Both the position numbers and the translations under genes were made by a program. Shown piece after piece: positions 52,261 to 64,000 of a DNA stretch of 64,000 bases. The stretch is from Campylorhamphus procurvoides (lineage: Eukaryota > Chordata > Aves > Passeriformes > Dendrocolaptidae): NCBI GenBank assembly GCA_013396655.1, contig WBMV01004781.1, positions 1-64,000 on the forward strand. The letters are read 5' to 3'. Under the pieces are notes generated by a model. The model was given only the letters and a program-made list of their open reading frames with translations. It was not told the origin of the DNA and ran no database searches. Position 1 is the stretch's first letter. The number at the start of each line of letters is the position of its first letter.

Positions 52261-53660
52261 TTCCTCTGAATCCCTCTTCATCTGCAGCTTTCTTTGGTGG
52301 GCAGCTATTCACAATTTCTTTATATTTTAAATGGACTTCTTATTAAAAGCATAGATCCTGCAAGAAAGAACTACCACCAGTGGGCAAAGGCATTTCTGCA
52401 AATCAGAACTGGGGTGTGAATTCTTACTCACATCCACTCAAAATAGTTCTTTTCATAAATAAAATTTGCCGTTTCAGCAAAAATTACCTGAGTGAAATTC
52501 ATTGGAAGAGTGCTTAAAAAGGGAATGGAACATTCATGGGCATTTATTTTAAAATTCAGGTATACATTGGGCATTAAAGGCATTTTTTAAAGTCTTTATT
52601 GCTTTCTAGCTCAGGTCTTCAGTGGTGCAGAATTTTATTGCAGAGAACCCAGCTGTGTGAAACCCATTCTGGTGGTGCTTTGTGGTGAGGGCTGCACCCT
52701 GTAATGGCAGGGTCTGGCCCTGGGAAACAGCAGCAAATTACACAAGGATCTCCTCTGCTAAACCACAGAGCAGTTACATGGGGGATGCTCAGGGATCCAA
52801 CAGAGTGTAATTATCAGGTGAGCTGCAAACACGTAATTATTGTAAAGCCCTTCCTATGGTGCTTGGTGGTGGAGTTACCACAGAAATCAAATACCCTTCA
52901 GAACTCTCTACTCATTCTCCCAGTGTAAAGCATTAACCAGCAGTTTTTGTCACGGGTTTTTCTCCCAGAATTGTTTTATTTGTTGAGCTTTCAGCTCATG
53001 TTCCCCACTGCATCAGGTGTGGTGCCTAAAAGCTGCAGGAAGGGTCTGTCTATCTCCATTAAGAAAGGCAACAGCTCTAATTGTTAATTAAGACCTGCAT
53101 TTCTCGGTTCCTGCATAGACTGCTGTGAACAGATAAGGGTGAGGCACAACCATGACATGAATTGTCACCAGGCAGGACCAAGAACAGTAGGATGGAAGTA
53201 CTTTAAAGTTTGGGGGGAAACACTGGTAGATTCTCTAGATGTGGTTGCTGCACTTTGTGAGCAAAGTAGATTTGCCAGCTTTTCTGCTGTGTTTTGTAAT
53301 CTGGAGGTCTGGGTTTGAAGTCTTTGGCACATGAGCATTTTTTCTTCAGCATTCCACATTGCACAGGACAAGAACATCCTGGCTTAGCTAAAGGGAAACA
53401 CCCTAATCCAGAGGCTGTGCACTTGGGTGGGGTTTGTTTGTTTGTTTTAGGAAACAACAACTATATTCCTTTGAAAGAGACGGTGTTTTCTTTGGTTGTC
53501 ATGTGCTAGGTTGTTGTCTTGCTCAGACACAGGCACACAGATCCACGTGCACTCTTTTCTAGTCTCTTAGTCTTGTGATTGCTCAGTAATATTTTCTCAA
53601 ATTTATGTCCAAGGATTTTTTTTCCCCCTATTTGTGGTATTAGAAAAGTGTTGGGTGATA

Positions 53661-54093
53661 TGGACTTGTTGGAGCAGGTCCTGGGAAGGGCACAGAAATG
53701 ATCAGAGGAATGGAACAGGGTGAGAGGGTCAGGGTTGTTCAGCCTGGAGAAGAAAAGGCTCGAGGGAGACCTCACTGCAGCCTTTCAGTACTTGAAGGGG
53801 GTTATAAGAAGGATGGGGACAAAGTTTTTAGCAGGGCCTGATGCAAGAGGACAAGGTAATGGTTTATAGCAGCAGATTCAGATTGGATATAAGGAAGACA
53901 TTTTATACACTGAGGATGCTGAAACACTGGGACAGGTTGCCCAAAGAGGTGGATGCCCCATCCTGGAAACATCAAGGTCAGGTTGGATGGGGCTCTGAGC
54001 AGCCTGATCCGGGTGAAGATGTCCCTGCTCATTGCAGGACTATTCACTAGATGACTCTGAAGGTCTCTTGGGACACAAACTGTTCTGTGATTG
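53661..54093 (+). mobile_element. CR1 LINE 3'-end fragment (~430 bp)
   Basis: This is the longest CR1 copy in the window. Recognisable CR1 blocks follow in order: GGACTTGTTGGAGCAGGTCC, GAAATGATCAGAGGAATGGA, GTTCAGCCTGGAGAAGAAAA, GGAGACCTCACTGCAGCCTT, CAGTACTTGAAGGGGGTTAT, GACAGGTTGCCCAAAGAGGT and GGATGCCCCATCCTGGAAAC. It ends in CTGTTCTGTGATTG. It covers the end of the ORF2 region and the 3' UTR. Small open frames inside it (for example 53841-54050 on +) belong to the transposon and are not host genes. The body is 5'-truncated and cannot mobilise itself. Confidence 0.93.
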
Positions 54094-54817
54094 AGTGAGG
54101 GGTTGGTTATTTGTGCTCTTTGCCACAGACAGGATGTCTGACCAGGACACAGCCTGCCTTCCTTCTCACTCAGAGCCCATACAAGTGTCTTGCTTTATTT
54201 AATGCAAACCAGCTATACCATTTCTAATTTGCCTCTCATCTGTCCACAGAGTCAGAACCAAAGAGGTCAGTGATGCTGAAGCAGTTTTTGTGTGTGAGAC
54301 ATTGAAGTGACATGATATAAGACTCTTGTCCTGCACAGTGAATGCATTTAATCATCTCTCAAAAAACATTCCTCTGACATTATGCTGGCAAACCTGGAGT
54401 TCACCAGCAAACTTTGTTGATTTTGAGAGAATTGAGGGATGGAAACATTGTCTTTGCATTAAATGTCACAGGTCCAAGAGATTTTCTGGCTTCTGGGGGA
54501 GTTTATTTCCCTCCCTTGACCATGCAGGGAGAGTACAGAGACTGGATTTCTATGTTAGACAGACAGTCTTTGAGATGGATTGTAAAAATACAGACTTCCC
54601 ACTTTCACATCCTTTATTTTCCTCAGAGTTACTGCTGTAATCTAAGGAGTCTCAAATGTGGGTTTACTGGTTGTTCATGTAAGATGCAGTTGATTCAGAG
54701 ATTTCTGGGAAGGAGTATTTTTCCTGTGAGAAGCAGCATTTAAAATCACTGGCTTAAGTGGCCTCGCTGTGAGAACAATGCCATTTCATTTTCTTCAAAC
54801 AGCTTTGTTATCTTTGG

Positions 54818-55060
54818 AATCACAGAACGGGTCAGGCTGGAAGGGACCACAGTGGGTAATCCGGTCCCATCTCCTGCTCCAGTTGAGTCATCCCAGAGCA
54901 CATGGCCCAGGATTGTGTCCAGACAGCTCTGGAATATCCCCAGTGAGGAGACTCCACACCCTCTCTGGTCTCTGTTCAGTGCTGGGTCACTGCACAGCAA
55001 AGAGGTTCTTCCTCCTGTCCAGGTGGGACTTGCTGGGCATCAGTTCTTGCCAGTTAAACA
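54818..55060 (-). mobile_element. CR1 LINE 3'-end fragment, antisense (~240 bp)
   Basis: AATCACAGAACGGGTCAGGC, TGGAAGGGACCACAGTGGGT, CATGGCCCAGGATTGTGTCC, TGGAATATCCCCAGTGAGGA and AAGAGGTTCTTCCTCCTGTC are successive blocks of a CR1 tail read in reverse. It belongs to a different subfamily from the copy at 53661-54093, judged by its sequence. The two copies have their 3' ends facing each other about 725 bp apart. Confidence 0.9.
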
Positions 55061-56593
55061 ACTTTTGAAGATACTGAGAACAGTACCTTGTTCTTTTCCT
55101 CATCCTTGGTGACAGCATTCCCCACCCTGTCCAGTAAAGGATGGGGGTTTTCCTTGGCTCTCCTTCTGCTGTTGATGTGTTTATAAATTATAAACACTTC
55201 TTATTATCTTTCACTATCAATATCAGTAAACAATCTCAATAATGGTAGAAAACTCTGGCTGAATTAGGTACATTTTCTATTTTGGATTTTCTCTTTGACA
55301 CTGATTCTTCATATAGGAATGCACATTAATTCATCCATACTCCCAGAAAATTAAATTTATCACTTGAGGCCTTTGACCTTGTCTGAGAGGGTGAGAAGTA
55401 ACTCAGCTTCTTCAGTTTTAAACTCTGAAAAGTTGTTATAAAACCAAGTGAGTCAATATTATGCTGAATATAATACTTTCCATCGATAACAGATCTTTCT
55501 ACCCTTGTGGAAATAAAGTGGTGGTTCTGTGCTGAGTAAAAAGATTGCCAGTGATTATTGTGTTGGACTCTCACTGCTGGATCTGAAGGCTCTTGCAACA
55601 TCATAAATTCCATGCAAAGAGCAATGACTTCTAAATTATCCATCTAAGCTTGCTCAACATTTCATTAAAAACCTCTATTTTGTAGGAATGTATGTGCAAA
55701 TGTCATCTTAGGAAAACACATTACTGCAAAGCCTCTTATAAAGTACTATTTACTTAAAAGATTATGTAGTTTTACCTAACATAAGTCTGATTCCTTATTA
55801 TTTCTTAAGCCACTGACGTTAATAAAACTTGCATGCAAGAGGGAAGACCTGGAAGACAAGAGTCAGGGTCAAAAGCAACATAGAACCCTCTCAGTACTTA
55901 TAAAATCTGGCAATTACCATATAATGGAGGGGAAAACAGAGCAGCTGCCAGGAGGGTTTCATAACAGGGCATGGAAGGAGCACTCTCCTCTTGCTCACAC
56001 CACGAAGTTGAACATGGAAACCCAGTGGCATCACTGTGAGCAGCGTGTTATAAATTGGTGCTGGGCAGTGTTGGTGGGTTGGGGCAGTGCTTTTATCCTC
56101 CTTGGCACATGTGCCAGCCCTATACACTGTGCCTGGGCTCAGAGGGAAAGCACTTCCACAGAATTGCAGTAAGAGGGGAAGGAGAAAGGCTTCTGTAGCA
56201 TCTCTAAGGGTTTAGGGGGCTGTGCTGCTCCCAGTTCTGCTTAGTGGCACCCACCACTTGGCCTGTCTCCTTCATTCCTTCATCTCCTTCATTTTGGCAC
56301 AAGAAGTTCTGCACAGAAAGGGAGCACTTCCAATGTGGTCACCACCCACACCCTAAAGCAGCCTTGTGTTCCCACCAGTGGCTGGCCAAGGGAGGTGGCT
56401 GCAGTTTGTTGTGTTTGTGTTGTGTTTAACTCAGATTATTGTACCCTGTCATTTTTAAGGATGTGGATTCCCATCCAATTAGATTTTTAAATTTGAAGTC
56501 AGGCCCAAGTGCGTGTTCTTTGTCTCTTTCATTGTTTCAGTGAGTGTAAAATAAAAGCCCATCAGTGATACCCATATGGGTCATTCACGTCAG

Positions 56594-56651
56594 AGTTGGG
56601 CTCACTGATCCTTGTGGGTCCCCTCCAACTCAGAATATCCTGTGATTCTGA
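56594..56651 (+). mobile_element. CR1 LINE 3'-end fragment
   Basis: GTTGGGCTCACTGATCCTTG, then TGGGTCCCCTCCAACTCAGA, then ATATCCTGTGATTCTGAT, is a typical CR1 terminus. Only the last ~58 bp is present. Confidence 0.85.
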
Positions 56652-59600
56652 TACCCAAACCCAACACAGAGCTTCTGTTAGAAAGGCACACAACCCACAC
56701 CCTGTGGGAACTTTCCAGGTCTGCAAATTATTCTAAATAACCACTTTTTCAGTGGTTTTTTGGGGGTTTTTTTTCTGTCTTTCTAGGTCCAAGGGATGTA
56801 TCTTACTGGTTTATCCACCACGCTGCCTTCCCTGCTCCATATCCACACTACATCACATCATCAAAAAGAGCTTTGCTTTGCTTCCCTTTATGGGACTTGC
56901 CTTTCCTTCTCCTTCTCCTTATTATTCCTGTCCTCTGTGGACAGTGACTGACTGTCCCTTCATGTCTGGCCTCCTTCATATCCTTATTTTGCCTCTTCCC
57001 TGGGACTCATCTCTCCTCTGCTTTCTCCATCTGAGCAATGCCCACACACAGCTTTAATTTCTCTCTCAGCCAAGGACCTGGCAAGTTCCTTGGCAAAGAT
57101 GTGTCACAGAAAGTCAGCCCTGTTACCTGCATGGAATTAAAAGAGTAGCTGTAGTCCAGCCACAGTGAAGATTTTATTAATTCTACATAGTCACAAAGTG
57201 CTCTTTAGGGCTCATCTTCAGGTTTCCATTCAGCAAGCATTCCTAAAATGGACAGATTTTTCACTCTTGAGAAGTACCATTAGGATTTCAAATAGGTTAG
57301 CACAGGGGAATTTAATTTTTTATATCGTTCCTTCTGCTTTTCCATTAAAAATGGTACAATTTTACATGATCCAATGGAGGATATTCCATCTGAGGATTCA
57401 GGGGACAGAAAAAGAGACTGATTTAGCTAATGCCTGATTACTGTGAGGAATTGAAATTATTTTTTAATTATTGATGAAGGAGAATAATATTGTAAGTAGT
57501 GACATGTCTTTTTAAGATGTCTCATCCCACAAGCTTTTTTCTTTCTTTAGAATAAAAATTAAAAATGTTCTCAAAGATGTGTATAAGGATGTGTTCCCAT
57601 TGAAGTGACCCTTATGCATTGCATGCATTCTGAGGTAACCTACAGGCAATTAAAATCACTAAGTGTCCTTTCAGCCACAGAGTTCAGCAGAGTTAAGAAA
57701 CTGTTGCTTAATAAAACACATGCACGCTTTTTAATTCTTACTCCATAAATTAAGCATATAAACTTCCAGTGGCCTTGAAAGCAGCTCAGGGGAGTTGAAG
57801 AGCCTCTCACCAATTCATCAAAACACAGGAGTGTTGAGCTGAGGGACCAGCAACCTGGGAATTGCCATCCACCTTCCAGCCTGGTGAGTCCAGCTAGGAA
57901 ATTACAAAAGTGGACGTTTTCTCTCCAAGTCTCAGGCAATTCAGAAGGGAAGGGAATCATAATTCCCTTCTTTTTCTAATCTGCCTTCTATTCCTTCGGC
58001 TTCAGAGATGGAGGGTAACGTTTGGATGCTGAGAAATAGATCTCACTAATTGTTGTTTTCTGGGGAGTTTGGTGAATAGCCCCTCAGACAGGCTGAGTTA
58101 GTCCAATCAGCTGCTCTATTAAAACCTTCCCATGGAGCTTTCTAGACAATTTCTAAATGTGTTGAAATCCAGATAGGGTTTGGCAGCTTTTTTTCCCACT
58201 AAAGAGAACCCAGTCAGACTGAGCTGAACAGCAGAATCCTTTGAAACCTTGCAGAAGCCCTAAAACTGAAAGGGAAAGAATTGGCTCCCACTGTTTCCAT
58301 CTGTTTTCCCCTCTCCACCAGCTCATGGTCCCTGCAGGATTTGCACAGGAGTGAGTGGAGAGCTGAAGGAGCTCTCCAGAGTGAGCAAAGGTAGGGAGAC
58401 AAGCAGTGAGAAGCCACAGTGTAAGACAATAATGTGTGCAGGAAACGTGCAAACATCTGGAATTCCCTTTCCTAACGAGCTCCAACTTTGCAGCCATATG
58501 ATTAACTTATTCTCTTTTACTCCCAGACCAGTCTCATTCAGCTGAGGAGTTGAATAGATTAGCGTTACTGCTTGAAGCCTGGTTAAAGCTTTCTGCTGTG
58601 TGTCTTTGGTGTCATTAACCTAGTGGCCCTTTGGGACATCATGTCTGAGCTTATCAGCTCCTCACTTTCAGCAAACATCCCTCCTGTCCCTCATTTTCCA
58701 CTTTCTTCTGTCCCTTTTCCTCCCTGTAGGCAAAGAGAAGGAAGCAGGATGCTTTCCCTTCCTACCTCCAGCCCCAGGCCCTACTATGGGTACTTGAGGA
58801 AAGGTCCAAAAGGGTAAAAACAAACCAATGCACAATGCCCTGACCTTCCCTGTGTGTAGGAAACACTGAGAGCACGTCCCATTTGCCACCAGAGTCAGGA
58901 CAAAAGCCAAAAGTTTCAGAAGGGCTTCCTAATGATAAGACTCTTAAAAGTCCCTGCAGTCACATCTTGCTTTGGTGAAGGTTCCCTTAATTATGAACTG
59001 ACTTTGTGCATCTCCCATTTCGCTCTGGCCAGCGAGGTTTGAAACTCCACAGTGTTTTCCAGATGTTTGGTAACAAATCTAGTGTTGAAATTCTTGTTTC
59101 ACCCATTTGTACAGAACCAGAAGAGCTTCCTGTTATTGCCCAACTGCAGAAGCCCAAGTTTCCCACCACAGACAACTTCAACCTGCTGCCTTGAAATTTA
59201 TATTGATTCTGTCACTAATCTAGTTGCTTTTGTTGGGAGCCTTTGAGGTGAATGTGCAGGGTTCTGGAAATTTAATTGCAGCAGATGTTTCTCTGGGTTT
59301 TCTCGCGCTCATTTCCCTCTGGATTTGAGTTGTTTTTCCTTGGAAAGGTACATGAAAGGGAAATCCTTGTATAGTCAAATGTTTGTTTTACCATCTAAAG
59401 CTTGCAAAGGGTCCTTAGCCTGGGCTGATTTCTTCTTGAAGAGCTGTAATTATTCATGGAAAGGGAAAAAAAAGCCTTTGTCACTAATAGGCTTCTTGGT
59501 GCTTCTTGTAACAGTCTTTATTATTCCTTTCTACATAATTTTCTATTGATGAGGTGAAAAAAAGGCTTCCTCTGCTGTTGAGAGAGAAAAGGTAATTGTT

Positions 59601-59892
59601 CTTTTTTCACATTTACCAATGCTTGTTGCGTTCCTTATGTGTTTAAAGGACAAGGATGCAGAAAATGATGTTATTGATGGCATCGCCATGGCAACAGTTC
59701 TTTGGAATAATTCATTCTGGCATTGTTATTCTGCACACACAAAAAAAGGGGGACTTTCTTTTAAGCACAAACAGATTGTGCCCCTTTTAAATGCACCCAT
59801 GAACTTTGCTTTTCTGAAGATTTACAGACTGGTTTGGGGCAGAAAGGATTCTGACATCATTTACCTCTCTGTGTACATCACATTATGGTGGT

Positions 59893-59904
59893 AAAAAAAA
59901 AAAA
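59893..59904. repeat. Poly-A tract
   Basis: About 12 A preceded by GGTGGT; a simple homopolymer in intron sequence. Confidence 0.6.
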
Positions 59905-61057
59905 GAAACCACTTTGAAAAAGCCAATGGTTTAAGGAGACACCGTATGGGAAGGATACATAAACATTTCTTTGATCAGAAAGACAAAAAAAAACTTGAAA
60001 GAATTTTGAAATTTATGAGCTCCAGCACCAGACTCACTAAATAATCAGTCAAGAGACAGAGGAGAATGGAGGAGCCAAACACCCTGAGCTTATTAAAGTG
60101 GTTCTTTAGTTATGACAGGACTCCAGATAACGGTGCTTGTACCCCAGACACCACACACATCTTAGCACACATTGATAGCAAATCGAATTTTCTCTTCACA
60201 AGGCAGTGTGCAAACATATATTTTGGCTTTCATACTCAGTTTTCCATTGTCCTCAGGTACCTAAAGTCTTGCTATGAAGAACATTTTAGAAGCTGCAGCA
60301 TTTTCTAAAGCACAGTGTCATTTTAGTCCTTCTTCACTACAGTGCAGTTCTGATTTGGGTTACTTTATTCCTCTGATGCTTACCAATGAAATAAATATGT
60401 GAGTTTATATTTAAAAAAGGCAGGAGGGGCAGACACACTGAGCTTTGGACCAAGTTTGCCATCCATCCTGCACTCTGTGGTGCTGCTTCTGGCCCCTGGT
60501 GTGCCCCTCCCTGTCTGACATCCCCATGGATGTCATATATTCTCCTTAACCATCCCCACAGTCTCCTTTTTGGGAGGAACTGCAGTTAACTCCAAATACA
60601 CTCTTAGCATTTTGGTTCTAAGTTGCACATGATTTATTTTGGAAGTCACTTTGGCCACTGGATTGTTCTACTGTCAAAATGTTGAGGGAAATGTGGGGCT
60701 CTGGGGACTGTAGCCCAGCCACCTATGGATGTTCCTTCACATTCAGCTTTCTAGAGCTGAGGGGGCCCCAAAAACTGAACAGGAGGCTGGAAACTCTTTC
60801 TTTATACCTTATCTTTGTCCACATTTTGCTACATGACCCTTTCTGCATGGGGGCAAGTCTGGGAATTCCTTAACATCATGGTCAGTGCTTTATTTTGTAA
60901 GGAACAAAGTAAGAGAATGAGCTTTAGGTCTTGGTCATGTTTAGCCCTACAAAAGTGATAATCCTGGAGTAAGATGATAATTTGCTCTGTGCTCCCTATT
61001 TATCTGTAGAACAGAGAGCAGCCTTCATTTCTTGCCCAGCATATTCTTGGGGTTAAA

Positions 61058-61235
61058 TAGGTTATATATGTGCTGGTAAATAGTATTACTTTATTTATAG
61101 TACTATTTCTTTAGTATATAGTATTATTGTGGTATATAATTATGAATACTCTTTACATACAAAAATCACTACATCTATAGTGATACATATATCAATAATA
61201 GTACATAGTATCTATAGATACATATACTATAATCT
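61058..61235. repeat. TA-rich low-complexity island with a 14-bp palindrome
   Basis: The region is dominated by TAGTAT, TATATA and ATACAT words (ATAGTATTA, TAGTACTA, AGTATATAGTATTA). The perfect inverted repeat GTATCTATAGATAC lies at 61208-61221. It reads as an eroded (TATAGTA)-like simple repeat. Confidence 0.7.
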
Positions 61236-62430
61236 CCTGGATCATTTTGCTAATTGACCTACAGTCTATTTTCTGTTCATAGAAAAGAAAATGCGAAATA
61301 TTCCAGGGCTTGTGTGAAACTTTTTCCAGCCATCAACACCTAGAAATGTCTTTAAATGTTTTATTCATGGTAATAAAATAATCTTGCTGGAATAGCAAAG
61401 TGAGGATCAGATTTCTCCAGGCAGCAGGGTCTGCTTTGGGGGGTGTGATGCCTTGCTGTAAGTCAGGGCCACAGGAGGCTCTTGCTTTCCTGAAAAAGAG
61501 CTGGAGAGTTGTGAGAACATTCCCAGTGCAGAAGAGGCATTGCTGAGCTCATTCCTCCCCTTGGAGATTGAGGATCGACCCTCACACACCTCCTGGACCC
61601 TTCAGCTGGTTCCATGAGGGAGGCTTCTCATTTGAAGTTTAATTACATGGTGGTGCAAGAAGTTATGACATTTCCCTGGGAAGAGTTTGGGGATGTGAAG
61701 GAGTTCCTGCAAAGGAAAGTGTTGTGGAAATATTTGCTGTTATTCCATCTATCTGAATATACTCCGTGTGTTTGAAGAAGTGCACTAGCAATATTTATCT
61801 TTAAAGGATTTTATTAGAAATGTTTCTGGAAGCCAAGTCTGTCTCGTGTCAGTTGTTCAGATTTGAGAAAGGAAAAAAAAAGCAAGAATTTAGTATTTTT
61901 TGTTTTAATCCCATCATCTCTTGCCTTATCTTTACACAAATGGTGCTATAATGATTTCATTTTTGCTTAGGCCTGATTCAAAACCTTGTCCTGAAACACT
62001 AATGAAAAGCCATCTTTTCAATGAAATTATTTGTGCAAAGACTCTGCTTTCTGAGATTAAGTCTTTTTATTGGGGACCTCCAAACTTTGCTCCAGCTTTG
62101 TGAGAAGTTTCACTTGGGACAAGTGGTGAATGTTGGATTAAATACTGAATTTTCCTGTGTCTGGTCTAACACTCTCCAACTGTCCCATGTTGTAAACAGG
62201 TACTTTTTATCCCAAGAGACTTGAAGAAAAGGGTGGCACAGGTTTTCATAGCTCTATTTTGCTGCGGGGCCCAAAGACCTCATAAAAATATTTTAAAAAA
62301 TAACCTTATTGTTGTGACAACTCAGGATTTGTTTGTATTTGCTGAACTCCTACCATTATGAGCATTTAGAGATCACAGATCTATCGCCTTCCTTGCCATT
62401 TATTTCTATTTATTTCCCTTTCTCTGAATA

Positions 62431-62453
62431 TGTGTGTATATATATATATATAT
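62431..62453. repeat. (TG)n/(TA)n microsatellite
   Basis: A short TGTGTG stretch runs directly into about eight TA units, a likely length-polymorphic dinucleotide tract. Confidence 0.9.
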
Positions 62454-64000
62454 GTCTGAATAATATCAGATGCCACTGACAAAGGCTGACACTCTTGATT
62501 CTGCCAGAACAGCAACAACACACATTTTCTGGGCTCTCCTGCTGAATTTTCATTTGAGAGAATCCACATTTGTGGGTGAGAAGGTACCAGGGACTCTTGG
62601 AAAGGGTCTGAGTGAGCAGCAGCTTCCCTTGGTGGCTCTGGGACTGCAGAACTTCTCTCCTGTGTTCCACCAAAGAGCCATCCCCCGGTCCCAAGCTGGT
62701 CACAGCCAACCTGGGGTGGATCTCAGCCAGTCTTTTTTATGCTCTTCTTCATCCCATGGGAATTGCTGAGCAGGAACATCTTGTCAGGGATCAGAGTGCT
62801 GAAGATGCTGTCCCCAGGCACGTTTGGGATCCAAACTGAAAACACATGTCGTTGCTAAACAAACTTGGATTTGTTTATTTTATAATGTACCAGCAGCTGT
62901 TTTCTTACATGATGTCCAGAATTTCTCCAGAAATTCCAACCTACTTACTAGGGTAGAATTCTCTTTCCTTGGGCCAGTTTGCCTGCTTTGTTTGGTTGGG
63001 TTTTAGCCTCTCTTGGGGTGAGTTGTAGTCACTGAAACAATTGTATTTTCCTGAAGTTTCAGGCAGAACCGAGCAATGAAGATGCAAAGGAAGTTCTTTT
63101 GTTCTTTCAGTTAAAAATACAAAAAAATAGGCTATTATATAATTAAATGCTGAGTCTCATCACTCTTGAGATGCACATGAGATGCTGAAGGCCAGAGCAG
63201 GGACATTAATAGGTGTAGATGGGGAGCTGCTTTGCAGTATGGGTTTTATATAACAACAAAAACAGTGCATGAATAATGTAACATTTGGCTGAAACCATCA
63301 GATTTTGACTAACATCATGTTCCTGTCTCCATCAGAAACTTGGTGTCTTTCATTTGGCTTTCATTCTTCCCAGAGAGGAGTTGTCTCTGCCACTTTTCCA
63401 AGTTGCTTGGGCATTGACCAGTGTGGGGTGTTTTTGTAACACTATAGTTTCCCACATAAGTCTTAAAAAGAAGACAATCCAAAGAAATAATAAGAATTTA
63501 GTAAACAGCTAAAATGAGAATGCTGGTTTCCTCCTGTAGGTACATTCCCCTCTCCCAGCACCAGGCATGGAGAGAAGGACCATAAAGGATAAGCAGCTCA
63601 TCTAAAGGCACATTTCACACAACATTCTGTTTCTTTCTTTATGGTTATTGCAATTACAGTCTATTTGGTATTGTTGTATTTTGCTATATATAGTACAACA
63701 TAACAATATTGCATGTTGATGGGATGGTAAAGGTTTATGTTTTGCTTTACACGTGGGTTGTGTTCATAAAAAGGGTGTAAAACAGTTCATAAACAACTAA
63801 GCATTGTGGCTTATCCAAGTCCAGCAGTTCAATTACTTGAAAATAACTTACATTTAGTGTCTTTTCCATCTTCTGGGAGTTACTGGAGCAGAATCATATA
63901 AATTATGTGTGATCTATTAATGTCATGAATCATGCCTACAGATTTTTTTATAAGATCAATTTTTTTTGGTATCTTGTATATGGTGCAACTCTGGTAAGAG

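Larger units (their letters stand above)
28542..64000 (+). other. SCUBE1: Intron downstream of EGF3 exon (5' 35.5 kb; acceptor outside window)
   Basis: This intron begins with the consensus donor GTAAGTTC. The next expected exon, the EGF4 module carrying a CxNxxHGC-like start, was searched for by eye on the + strand and not found, so the intron extends past 64000. Contents: the 29-bp minisatellite at 31032-31266, a 16-bp triplet repeat at 34151, N-marked near-duplicate sequence at 39381-39567, CR1 fragments near 42491, 52177, 53661, 54818 and 56594, a TA-rich island at 61058-61235 and a (TA)n tract at 62431. A repeat-free block at 48500-48790 is enhancer-like in base pattern. The rest is unremarkable AT-rich sequence in which I see no gene. 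Confidence 0.82.

Noticed and set aside
53841..54050. Open frames on both strands around 53800-54050
   Set aside because: They fall inside a 5'-truncated CR1 retrotransposon tail and are not host genes.
1..64000. CRISPR arrays, operons, phage or bacterial mobile systems, tRNA or rRNA genes
   Set aside because: None was seen. Splice-bounded exons, long introns and CR1 LINEs show vertebrate nuclear DNA, so prokaryotic systems are not expected.

Overview
The window is vertebrate, most likely avian, nuclear DNA. It is almost entirely intron. Only two short coding exons could be supported, both on the + strand, at 15090-15218 and 28407-28541. Each encodes one six-cysteine, calcium-binding EGF-like domain and is flanked by consensus splice sites in phase 1. 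The two domains read consecutively as EGF-like domains 2 and 3 of a SCUBE-family secreted/cell-surface glycoprotein. SCUBE1 is the best paralogue match, judged from remembered family sequences and not from a search. The avian assignment rests on several short CR1 LINE 3' ends carrying the typical ATTCTGTG-like terminal repeats, and on the absence of any mammalian SINE that I could recognise.

Layout: 1-15089 is the 3' part of the intron preceding the EGF2 exon; the EGF1 exon must lie upstream of the window. 15218 and 28407 bound a complete intron of 13,188 bp. 28542-64000 is the first 35.5 kb of the next intron; no EGF4 exon was found before the window ends. The introns are AT-rich and hold scattered CR1 fragments, one 29-bp minisatellite (31032-31266), small tandem repeats, homopolymers and a TA microsatellite. 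Several repeat-free, homeobox-site-rich blocks could be conserved enhancers, but this cannot be tested without an alignment.

The most concrete oddities concern the assembly. Four single N characters were seen (13848, 14008, 14434, 39480). A 159-bp segment lying exactly between two of them (13849-14007) is repeated without a visible difference 596 bp downstream. The N at 39480 separates two near-identical stretches that differ by an 18-bp indel, and the N at 14434 is flanked by an 18-bp near-repeat. These look like unmerged contig ends or haplotypes, not biology.

I found no gene cluster, mobile system, CRISPR array, RNA gene or other new system. The many short open frames in the window are chance or repeat-driven and are not annotated.
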